From: an uncultured Collinsella sp.
GTDB taxonomy: Bacteria > Actinomycetota > Coriobacteriia > Coriobacteriales > Coriobacteriaceae
Assembly: GCA_900555745.1 (NCBI GenBank)
Contig: USMH01000006.1
Location: 1-19,539, forward strand
Direction of reading: 5' to 3'
DNA length: 19,539 nt
Of this stretch, positions 1 through 6,945 are shown piece by piece. Positions within the stretch are counted from its first letter, which is position 1. Each line of letters starts with the position of its first letter. The notes under the pieces were generated by a model, which was not told the origin of the DNA, did not search any database, and saw only the letters and a list, made by a program, of their open reading frames with translations. Both the position numbers and the translations under genes were made by a program.

Positions 1-347
1 ACTCCTTTGGGTGAAATCGGAAATGTTCATAACAATTTTTTCTCATGGTAACACGCTGCCCATCATCTCGTATATCCGCAGGTACATTGCGTAATGCAGA
101 CGAACGGTAGGAATTTAGCGGTAAACGGTTGACCAAAAGAAATGTTAGATGTTATTTTGACCAGACACTTTCCTGACCTGCGGAAATGCGTTATTTCAGC
201 TGAAGAATAGTCTGATAACAAAAAATTATTATTGAGAATGAGAATCATCTTTAATACGATATGCAATGAAGGCACAACCTCAACCCCGCACTGCGTCACA
301 ATAGAGCGTTAGATGCGAAAACAACTACTTCGAGGATTGGTGGTCAA
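1..347. other. Upstream region of the purine operon, no gene seen
   Basis: This 347-bp stretch is more AT-rich than the operon behind it. No convincing coding sequence is present: a minus-strand open frame at 63-299 has no recognisable domain and lacks the codon bias of the neighbours. What it does hold is a promoter with a Fur-like box near 232-260 and an approximately 80-base leader to the permease start at 348. A second, weaker promoter-like pair (TTGACC at 129-134, TTATTT at 152-157, 17-bp spacer) is possible. I looked for a purine riboswitch core and did not find one. Confidence 0.5.
232..260 (+). promoter_or_regulatory. Sigma70-like promoter overlapped by a Fur-like box
   Basis: A TTGAGA -35 element (232-237), a 17-base spacer and a TACGAT -10 element (255-260) make a reasonable housekeeping promoter, about 80 bases ahead of the permease start. 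The 19 bases at 234-252 match the Escherichia coli Fur consensus at 14 of 19 positions by eye, with two GAGAAT repeats followed by CAT. The box covers the -35 and most of the spacer, so a bound metalloregulator would block RNA polymerase. Iron control of this operon would make sense because it encodes many Fe-S clusters. The match is visible; the regulator and the metal are inferred. Confidence 0.45.
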
Positions 348-1742
348 ATGACCCAGGAGACGGTTACGAACGGCACTGAAGCCCTGTTCACTCGCGAAGG
401 CATGCCTCCCGTTAAGGAAATGATCCCGTGTGCCCTTCAGCACGTACTGGCATCGTTTGCCGGCATCATTACCCCGGCGGTCATCATGGCCGGCGTCTAC
501 GGCTTTAATAGCCAGCAGAGCACCGACATCATCCAGGTCGCGCTCATTCTTTCGGCGATCGATACGGCCCTTCAGGCCTTCGCTCCCTTCCGTCGCATCG
601 GCGGCGGCCTGCCCATCGTCATGGGCGTTTCGTTCGCGTTCCTGCCGGCCCTGCAGGCCATGGGCGCCTCGGGCTTTAGCTTTGGTGCACTGCTGGGCGG
701 CGAGATCGTCGGCGGCGCCGTCGCGGTCCTCTTTGGTCTGGCCTACAGCAAGATCAAGTGGCTGTTCCCGCCCGTCGTGACCGGTACGGTCATCTTCTCC
801 ATCGGCGTTTCGCTGTATCCCACGGCCGTCAAGTATATGGCCGGCGGTATGGGTACGCCGCTGTGGGGCACCCCGCAGGCCTGGTGCGTCGCTCTTATCA
901 CCTTCGCCGTGGTCTTTGCGCTCGCCAACTTTGGCAAGGGCACGCTCAAGCTGGGATCCGTGTTCTTTGGCATGATCGTTGGCATGATCGTCTCCATCCC
1001 CTTTGGCATGATCGACTTCTCCAGCGTCGCCACCGCTCAGGTCTTCGCCCTTCCCAAGCTCATGCCCTACGCGCTCGAGTTTGATCCCGAGGTCTGCATT
1101 ACCCTCGCCGTCGTGTTCCCCATGGTTGCCATCCAGGTTATCGGTGACGTCTCCGCCGCCTGCCTGGGCTCCATCGACCGTATGCCCACCGAGCGCGAGC
1201 TCTCCGGCGCTATCGTGTCCCAGGGCCTCACCTCTATGGTCGGCGGCCTGCTGGGCGGTCTTCCCACCAGCGCCCTTGGCCAGAACGTGGGCATCATCTG
1301 CTCCAACAAGGTCGTCAACAAGTGGGTCTTTGTGATCATCGCGGCCGTCTTTGCCATCGCCGGTCTGTTCCCGCAGCTCTCTGCCGTCCTTTCCGCTATC
1401 CCGCAGCCCGTCATCGGCGGCGCGACCGTCGGCGTCTTTGGCACCATCACCATGAACGGCGTGCGCATGTTCACCCGCGAGGGCCTCACGCAGCGCACTA
1501 CCACTATCGTCGGCACCTCCGTCGTCTTTGGCCTGGGTATCTGGATGGCCAGCGGTTGCCTTGCCGGCGAGGGTATGCCCGCCTGGGTGTCCACCGTCAT
1601 CGGCTCCAATGCCGTAACCCCCACCGCCATCATGGCCATTGTCCTTAACCTGATCCTTCCGCAGACGCCGGTCGTGGCTCAGCACATCGATGCTGCCAAG
1701 GACGCTGCCGTGGATCTGGTCTTGCCCGAGAGCAAGAAGTAA
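348..1742 (+). CDS. NCS2-family purine permease (xanthine/urate type)
   Basis: This 464-residue, very hydrophobic protein has the size and 12-14 membrane segments of nucleobase:cation symporter-2 carriers. The TM1 Gln-His motif of the family is visible as CALQHVLASFAG near residue 27, and the TM8 region reads QVIGDVSA, as in xanthine/urate carriers rather than uracil carriers. The TM10 signature reads QNVGIICSNK, where most purine members have a Thr at the position held here by Asn. It is first in an operon with SsnA, YgfK and an XdhD-type hydroxylase, so xanthine, urate or a related oxopurine is the likely substrate. The start at 348 has GAGGA and GGTGG upstream. The exact substrate is not decided by sequence alone. 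Confidence 0.88.
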   Translation: MTQETVTNGTEALFTREGMPPVKEMIPCALQHVLASFAGIITPAVIMAGVYGFNSQQSTDIIQVALILSAIDTALQAFAPFRRIGGGLPIVMGVSFAFLPALQAMGASGFSFGALLGGEIVGGAVAVLFGLAYSKIKWLFPPVVTGTVIFSIGVSLYPTAVKYMAGGMGTPLWGTPQAWCVALITFAVVFALANFGKGTLKLGSVFFGMIVGMIVSIPFGMIDFSSVATAQVFALPKLMPYALEFDPEVCITLAVVFPMVAIQVIGDVSAACLGSIDRMPTERELSGAIVSQGLTSMVGGLLGGLPTSALGQNVGIICSNKVVNKWVFVIIAAVFAIAGLFPQLSAVLSAIPQPVIGGATVGVFGTITMNGVRMFTREGLTQRTTTIVGTSVVFGLGIWMASGCLAGEGMPAWVSTVIGSNAVTPTAIMAIVLNLILPQTPVVAQHIDAAKDAAVDLVLPESKK

Positions 1743-1937
1743 CCAATTCGGTGCTATTCGTCGGCGGACGCATCGCCTCGTCCGCCGACGCCATGCGGCG
1801 CCAAGCCGCACTTCAAAGGGTTTGTCCCTTTGGTGAAGCGTTGACGGGAGAGGGCCCGTTTCCGGTGTAGGCCGGCGCTTCGCACTCCGCCATGTCAGAG
1901 GTGTCAAACCCCGCCCCTGATGTTGAAGGGAGCATCC
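1743..1937 (+). promoter_or_regulatory. Intergenic spacer with two RNA hairpins
   Basis: Two inverted repeats lie between the permease and ssnA. The first is a perfect 12-bp stem, CGTCGGCGGACG at 1759-1770 pairing with 1779-1790 across an 8-base loop. The second is CAAAGGG at 1814-1820 pairing with CCCTTTG at 1826-1832, extendable with a two-base bulge to CTTCA/TGAAG. Neither is followed by a T-run, so they are unlikely to be intrinsic terminators. They could mark an mRNA processing or stability boundary that sets different levels of the permease and the enzymes. Confidence 0.55.
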
Positions 1938-3293
1938 ATGCTTCTGGTCGCTAACGGTTCCGTCTTTACTCGCAACGCTCAGACCCCGTTCATTCCAAAC
2001 GGTGCGGTCGCCATTGACGGAGATACGATCGTCGAAGTGGGGCCCGAGTGCGAGCTCAAGGCCAAGTACCCGGATGCCGAGTACGTCGACGCCCAGGGCA
2101 ACCTCATCATGCCCGGACTTATCAACTGCCACACCCACATCTACTCGGGTCTGGCCCGCGGCCTTGCCATTAAGGGCTGCAACCCCACCAACTTCCTGGA
2201 GAATCTTGAGCAGCAGTGGTGGAAGATCGACGACAACCTGACGCTCGACGGCACCAAGGCCAGCGCCTATGCCACGATTCTTGACTCCATCCGCGATGGC
2301 GTCACCACGATCTTCGATCACCATGCGAGCTTCTGCGAGATCCCGGGAAGCCTCTTCACCATTAAGGATGCAGCTCAGGAGCTGGGCATGCGTTCGTGCC
2401 TGTGCTACGAGGTCTCTGATCGCCGCGGCCAGGAAAAATGCGACCAGGCCATTGCCGAGAACGCCGAGTTTGCCCAGTGGGCCGCCAAGGAGCGTCGCGA
2501 TAACGATAACCACATGATCGCCGCCATGTTTGGCGGTCACGCCACCTTTACGCTGTCGGACGAGACCATGGACAAGATGGCCGAGGCCAACAACGGCCTG
2601 ACCGGCTTCCACATCCATGTGTGCGAGGGCATGAATGACGTGTGGGATTCCCGCCTCAACCGCGGTGGCATCAGCCCGGTCGAGCGCCTGCTGCAGCACA
2701 ACCTGCTGGGTCCCGACACCATGCTCGGCCACTGCATCCACGTGACGCCTGCCGAGATGGATATCGTCAAGGAGTCCGGCACCTGGCTCGTCAACAACCC
2801 CGAATCCAATATGGGCAACGCCGTGGGCTGCGCCCCCGTGCTCGAATTCTTCCGCCGCGGCATCCCCGTGTGCATGGGCACCGACGCCTATACCCACGAT
2901 ATGCTCGAGAGCCTTAAGGTCTTCCTGATCATTCAGCGCCACAACGCCGCCATGCCCAACGTGGGCTGGTGTGAGGCCATGACCATGCTGTTCGAGAACA
3001 ACGCCAAGATGGCGAGCAAGTACTTCGATCGCAAGCTCGGTGTGCTCGAGGCCGGCGCTGCCGCCGACGTTATCGTTATGGACTACAAGCCCTTTACGCC
3101 GCTGAGCGAGGAGAATATCGACGGCCACATGCTCTTTGGCATGATGGGCAAAAACTGCCGCACCACCATCATCAACGGCCGCGTCCTGTACAAGGATCGC
3201 GAGTTCGTTGGCATTGATGAGGAAAAGATCAACGCGTGGACCATGGCCGAGTCCAAGAAGCTCTGGAGCACGCTCAACGATCGCACCTACTAA
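1938..3293 (+). CDS. ssnA: SsnA-type aminohydrolase (amidohydrolase superfamily)
   Basis: This 451-residue metal-dependent hydrolase belongs to the ATZ/TRZ-like amidohydrolases and matches SsnA, a family that co-occurs with YgfK and XdhD in selenium-linked purine clusters. Metal ligands are visible in order: NCHTHIYSG (His65, His67), FHIHVCEG (His225/His227), GHCIHV (His265) and MGTDAYTHD (Asp316). Such enzymes deaminate or open heterocyclic rings; the exact substrate of SsnA is not established, and action on a purine-derived intermediate is inferred from context. I chose the ATG at 1938 rather than the in-frame ATG at 1920 because GAAGGGAG sits at 1925-1932, directly ahead of 1938. The 195-bp gap behind the permease contains hairpins but no clear terminator, so both genes are probably one transcript. 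Confidence 0.9.
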   Translation: MLLVANGSVFTRNAQTPFIPNGAVAIDGDTIVEVGPECELKAKYPDAEYVDAQGNLIMPGLINCHTHIYSGLARGLAIKGCNPTNFLENLEQQWWKIDDNLTLDGTKASAYATILDSIRDGVTTIFDHHASFCEIPGSLFTIKDAAQELGMRSCLCYEVSDRRGQEKCDQAIAENAEFAQWAAKERRDNDNHMIAAMFGGHATFTLSDETMDKMAEANNGLTGFHIHVCEGMNDVWDSRLNRGGISPVERLLQHNLLGPDTMLGHCIHVTPAEMDIVKESGTWLVNNPESNMGNAVGCAPVLEFFRRGIPVCMGTDAYTHDMLESLKVFLIIQRHNAAMPNVGWCEAMTMLFENNAKMASKYFDRKLGVLEAGAAADVIVMDYKPFTPLSEENIDGHMLFGMMGKNCRTTIINGRVLYKDREFVGIDEEKINAWTMAESKKLWSTLNDRTY

Positions 3294-3442
3294 TTCACAA
3301 GTAGATTCGCGCGCGTCGGATGTTTCGCCGCATCCGGCGCGCGCATAGGCGGCCTCCGCGGGGTCGCCGGCGCTGTGCTAGCGCTACACCGTATTTGCGC
3401 CCGTCGCGCGGTCTCGCCGGGCGTTACAGAGAGGAGCTCATT
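3294..3442 (+). promoter_or_regulatory. Intergenic spacer with a 14-bp stem hairpin
   Basis: Bases 3309-3322 pair with 3331-3344 over 14 positions, with a single G-T wobble and an 8-base loop. No T-run follows, so it is not a standard terminator. It resembles the hairpin between the permease and ssnA in stem length and loop size. A good Shine-Dalgarno, GAGAGGAG at 3429-3436, sets the ygfK start at 3443. Confidence 0.5.
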
Positions 3443-6442
3443 ATGAGCGACATCATGAGGCCGATCCCGTTTTCGCAGCTGATGAACTGGATCATCGAGG
3501 AGCACAAGACTCAGGGCGCCGTCTTTGGCGTGCGCAAGATGGTCACGACCAACCAGGAGGGTGCGCTTCCCATTTTTGACGAGCGCATCGAGACTCCGTT
3601 TGGCCCGGCCGCCGGTCCCAACACGCAGCTTGCCCAGAACATCGTGGCCTCTTATGTGGCCGGTTCCCGCTTCTTTGAGCTCAAGACCGTTCAGGTTATG
3701 GACGGCGAGGAGCTCTCCAAGTGCGTCAACAAGCCCTGCATCGTGGCGCAGGACGAGTGCTACAACTGCGAGTGGTCGACCGAGCTCGAGGTTCCGCAGG
3801 CCTTTGCCGAGTACGTGAAGGCATGGTTTGCCTGCCACCTGATCGCTCGCGAGTACGGTCTGGGCAGCCCGGACGGCTTTGTCTTCAACATGTCGGTGGG
3901 CTATGACCTCGAGGGTATTAAGAGCCCCAAGGTCGATGCGTACATCGAGGGCATGAAGGACGCCAGCGGCTCCGAGGTTTGGAACGAGTGCCGCACGTGG
4001 GCGCTCGCTAACCTGGACAAGTTTGAGCATGTCGATGCCGCGTTTGTCGAGTCCATCCCGGCGTGCGTCTCCAACTCCATTACCGAGTCCACGCTGCATG
4101 GCTGCCCGCCGGCGGAGATCGAGCGCATCGCGACCTATCTGATCACCGAGAAGGGCCTCAACACCTACATCAAGTGCAACCCCACGCTGCTGGGCTATGA
4201 GTTTGCCCGCCAGCGTCTGAACGAGCTGGGTTTTGACTACATCGTCTTCGATGACACGCACTTCCGCGAGGACCTGCAGTGGGCCGATGCCGTGCCCATG
4301 TTCGAGCGCCTGATTGCCCTGTGCGCCGAGCGCGGCCTGGAGTTTGGCGTCAAGCTGACCAACACGTTCCCCGTCGACGTGACGAGAAACGAGCTGCCCT
4401 CCACCGAGATGTACATGTCCGGCCGTTCGCTGTTCTCGCTGACCATCGAGGCCGCCCGTCGCATTACCGAGCAGTTTGATGGCAAGCTGCGCATCAGCTA
4501 CTCCGGCGGTGCCACGGTCTACAACATCCGCGCCCTGTACGATGCCGGCATTTGGCCCGTCACCCTGGCGACCGACGTGCTCAAGCCTGGTGGCTACGAG
4601 CGCTTTAGCCAGATGGCCGGCGAGTTTACCGACCTGGATGGCAAGCCGTTCGCGGGCGTCTCTCTCGAGGCTGTGACTGCGATCCAGACCGACTCACTCA
4701 CCAACCCGCTCTACAAGAAGCCGCTGCGCCCGCTGCCCGACCGTAAGGTCGCCGGCAAGAGCCCGCTTTCCGACTGCTTTACCACGCCGTGCCGCACGAG
4801 CTGCCCCATCCAGCAGGATATTCCCGCCTACCTGGCGGCCGTTGACGAGGGCCGCTACGAGGACGCACTCAACATCATCATCGAGCGCAACGCCCTGCCG
4901 TTCATTACCGGCACCATCTGCCCGCATCCCTGCGGCCGTGCCTGCGAGCGTGCGTTCTACGAGCCCGAGGGCGCCCAGATTCGCGCCAGTAAGCTCAAGG
5001 CCGCCCGCGAGGCCATGACTGCCGTGCTGCCCAAGCTGCGCGCCCAGGCCATCGCCAACGACGGCGAGCACAACGTTGCCGTTATCGGCGGCGGCCCGGC
5101 CGGCCTGGCGACGGCGTTCTTCCTGACGCGTGCCGGCGTGCCCGTCACCATCTTCGAGGCCCGCGACTCTCTCGGCGGCGTGGTCCGTCACGTGATTCCC
5201 GAGTTCCGTATCGCGAGCGACGATATCTCCCACGATGCCGAGCTCTGCCTAGCCTTTGGCGCCAAGGTGCAGCTCAACGCTCGCGTTGATTCCATTGACG
5301 AGCTCAAGGACCAGGGCTTTACCGACGTGGTCGTGGCCACCGGTGCCTGGATGCCCGGCTCTGCGGGCCTGGGCGAGGGTGCCGAGCTCGATGTGCTGGA
5401 GTTCCTCGAGGCCGCCAAGAAGGGCGAGAAACTCGAGCTGGGCGAGGACGTCGTGGTCATTGGCGCCGGCAACACCGCCATGGACGCGGCCCGCGTGGCC
5501 AAGCGTCTGGCTGGCGTGAAGAACGTGCGCCTGGTGTATCGCCGCACCAAGAAGCAGATGCCCGCCGACGAGGAAGAGCTCGATCTTGCTCTTGCCGACG
5601 GCGTTGAGCTCTGCGAGCTGCTGGCGCCCAAGGCACTCAACGGCGCCGTGCTGACCTGCGACGTTATGGAGCTTGGCGAGCCGGATGCAAGCGGCCGTCG
5701 CAGCCCTGTCGCCACGGGCGAGACCGTCGAGCTTTCCGCCACCACGGTGATCTGCGCCGTGGGCGAGGGCATCGATGCCAGCCTGTACGATGCCGCGGGC
5801 GTCGAGCACGACCGTCGCGGCCGCCTTGCCGCCACCTCCACCGGCGTCGAGGGCGTCTGGGCTGCGGGCGACTGCCGCCGCGGTCCTGCCACCGTGGTCG
5901 AGGCTATTGCCGATGCCGCCGAAGTCGCCCGTGCCATTGCCGGCGTGGACTTTAACAAGTACGCCGACCAGAATGCTCAGGCCGATCGCGAGGACGCCTG
6001 CTACGAGCGCAAGGGGTCGCTGTGCCGCGACAAGCGCAACTGCACCAAGACCCGCTGCCTGGGCTGCGGCTCGGTGTGCGAGGTCTGCTGCGACGTGTGC
6101 CCCAACCGCGCCAACGTGGCAATTAAGGTGCCGGGCCTGGCCAAGCATCAGGTCGTCCATGTCGACGGCATGTGCAACGAGTGCGGTAACTGCGCCGTGT
6201 TCTGCCCCTACCAGGAGGGTCGTCCCTACAAGGACAAGCTCACCCTGTTCTGGAGGGAGCAGGACATGGAGAACTCCGAGAACGAGGGCTTCCTGGCCGT
6301 GGATGATGACCACTTTAAGGTCCGCGTCGCCGGCACGGTCCGCACCGTCTCGGTCGATGCCGTCAACACCGGTCTTCCCGAGGCCGTCCGCCTGACCATC
6401 AGGGCTGTGCGCGACAACTATTCGTACCTTCTTAAGAAATAG
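3443..6442 (+). CDS. ygfK: YgfK, flavin/Fe-S oxidoreductase subunit of the selenium-linked hydroxylase system
   Basis: This 999-residue protein has the domain order of YgfK (E. coli about 1,030 residues). Residues 1 to about 430 form a dihydroorotate-dehydrogenase-like barrel. Next is a GltD-like Fe-S segment with Cys-rich motifs from about 441 (CFTTPCRTSCP) and again at TGTICPHPCGRACE. An FAD site is seen at about 544 (VAVIGGGPAGLA), an NAD(P)H site at about 670 (VVVIGAGNTAMDAA) and a closing GDCRRGPATVVEA motif. The C-terminus has 4Fe-4S motifs CLGCGSVC at about 872 and CNECGNCAVFC at about 911. The family is often labelled putative selenate reductase, but its place next to an FAD-less XdhD suggests electron transfer between the hydroxylase and NAD(P)H or ferredoxin. 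The ATG at 3443 is chosen over an upstream ATG at 3320 because of the strong ribosome-binding site and because residues before it are unrelated Arg-rich sequence. Confidence 0.92.
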   Translation: MSDIMRPIPFSQLMNWIIEEHKTQGAVFGVRKMVTTNQEGALPIFDERIETPFGPAAGPNTQLAQNIVASYVAGSRFFELKTVQVMDGEELSKCVNKPCIVAQDECYNCEWSTELEVPQAFAEYVKAWFACHLIAREYGLGSPDGFVFNMSVGYDLEGIKSPKVDAYIEGMKDASGSEVWNECRTWALANLDKFEHVDAAFVESIPACVSNSITESTLHGCPPAEIERIATYLITEKGLNTYIKCNPTLLGYEFARQRLNELGFDYIVFDDTHFREDLQWADAVPMFERLIALCAERGLEFGVKLTNTFPVDVTRNELPSTEMYMSGRSLFSLTIEAARRITEQFDGKLRISYSGGATVYNIRALYDAGIWPVTLATDVLKPGGYERFSQMAGEFTDLDGKPFAGVSLEAVTAIQTDSLTNPLYKKPLRPLPDRKVAGKSPLSDCFTTPCRTSCPIQQDIPAYLAAVDEGRYEDALNIIIERNALPFITGTICPHPCGRACERAFYEPEGAQIRASKLKAAREAMTAVLPKLRAQAIANDGEHNVAVIGGGPAGLATAFFLTRAGVPVTIFEARDSLGGVVRHVIPEFRIASDDISHDAELCLAFGAKVQLNARVDSIDELKDQGFTDVVVATGAWMPGSAGLGEGAELDVLEFLEAAKKGEKLELGEDVVVIGAGNTAMDAARVAKRLAGVKNVRLVYRRTKKQMPADEEELDLALADGVELCELLAPKALNGAVLTCDVMELGEPDASGRRSPVATGETVELSATTVICAVGEGIDASLYDAAGVEHDRRGRLAATSTGVEGVWAAGDCRRGPATVVEAIADAAEVARAIAGVDFNKYADQNAQADREDACYERKGSLCRDKRNCTKTRCLGCGSVCEVCCDVCPNRANVAIKVPGLAKHQVVHVDGMCNECGNCAVFCPYQEGRPYKDKLTLFWREQDMENSENEGFLAVDDDHFKVRVAGTVRTVSVDAVNTGLPEAVRLTIRAVRDNYSYLLKK

Positions 6443-6453
6443 GCGAGTCTCTT

Positions 6454-6933
6454 ATGGCCAAATCCATTCAACATAACGTGGCCTACGTTGCCTGCGGAAG
6501 CGGTTGCGCCTCCGCAGGCGGCGACGCCCGCTGCAGCGAAGGCTGCATTGGCTGTGGCGCCTGTGTCACGGCCTGCCCCCACGGTGCCATTGCGCTGGTC
6601 GATGGCATCGCCCGCGTGGATCGCTCCAAGTGCACGGGCTGTGGCCTGTGCGGCATGGCGTGTCCGCAGTGCGTGATTGCTTTCGTCCCCGGCTACCAGA
6701 ACATTCTGGTGCGCTGCAACAACACCGATAAGGGCGCCATTGCGCGCAAGGTCTGCGACACGAGCTGCATCGGTTGCGGTATGTGCGCCAAAAAGTGCCC
6801 TGCCGGCGCTATCCGCATCGAGGACAACTGCGCCCATATCGACGGCGTGGACTGCCTGTCGTGCGGCATGTGCGCCGTCGTCTGCCCTCATGGCGCCATC
6901 CACGACCGCACCGGCATCGCCGCCGGCGTGTAG
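6454..6933 (+). CDS. RnfB-like polyferredoxin with four 4Fe-4S motifs
   Basis: This 159-residue soluble protein has four CxxCxxCxxxC motifs at Cys31/34/37/41, Cys60/63/66/70, Cys105/108/111/115 and Cys134/137/140/144, plus extra cysteines at 14, 18 and 27. The stretch between motifs two and three (VRCNNTDKGAIARKVC) and the overall pairing follow the C-terminal half of RnfB, the ferredoxin-handling subunit of the Rnf complex. The RnfB membrane anchor is absent. It starts 11 bases after ygfK stops and ends 12 bases before the hydroxylase starts, so tight co-expression is likely. The inferred role is passing electrons between the hydroxylase, YgfK and a soluble ferredoxin pool. The Shine-Dalgarno (AGGCGAG) is weak, which suggests coupling to ygfK translation. 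Confidence 0.85.
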   Translation: MAKSIQHNVAYVACGSGCASAGGDARCSEGCIGCGACVTACPHGAIALVDGIARVDRSKCTGCGLCGMACPQCVIAFVPGYQNILVRCNNTDKGAIARKVCDTSCIGCGMCAKKCPAGAIRIEDNCAHIDGVDCLSCGMCAVVCPHGAIHDRTGIAAGV

Positions 6934-6945
6934 AAGGGAATCACC

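Noticed and set aside
1..347. Purine riboswitch ahead of the permease
   Set aside because: I could not find the conserved core or the three-way junction arms; the region is better explained by a promoter and Fur-like box.
309..3128. Long minus-strand open frame (939 codons) antisense to the permease and ssnA
   Set aside because: It mirrors the strong codon bias of two well-identified genes and its product is a low-complexity His/Gly/Asp/Ala-rich sequence without domains.
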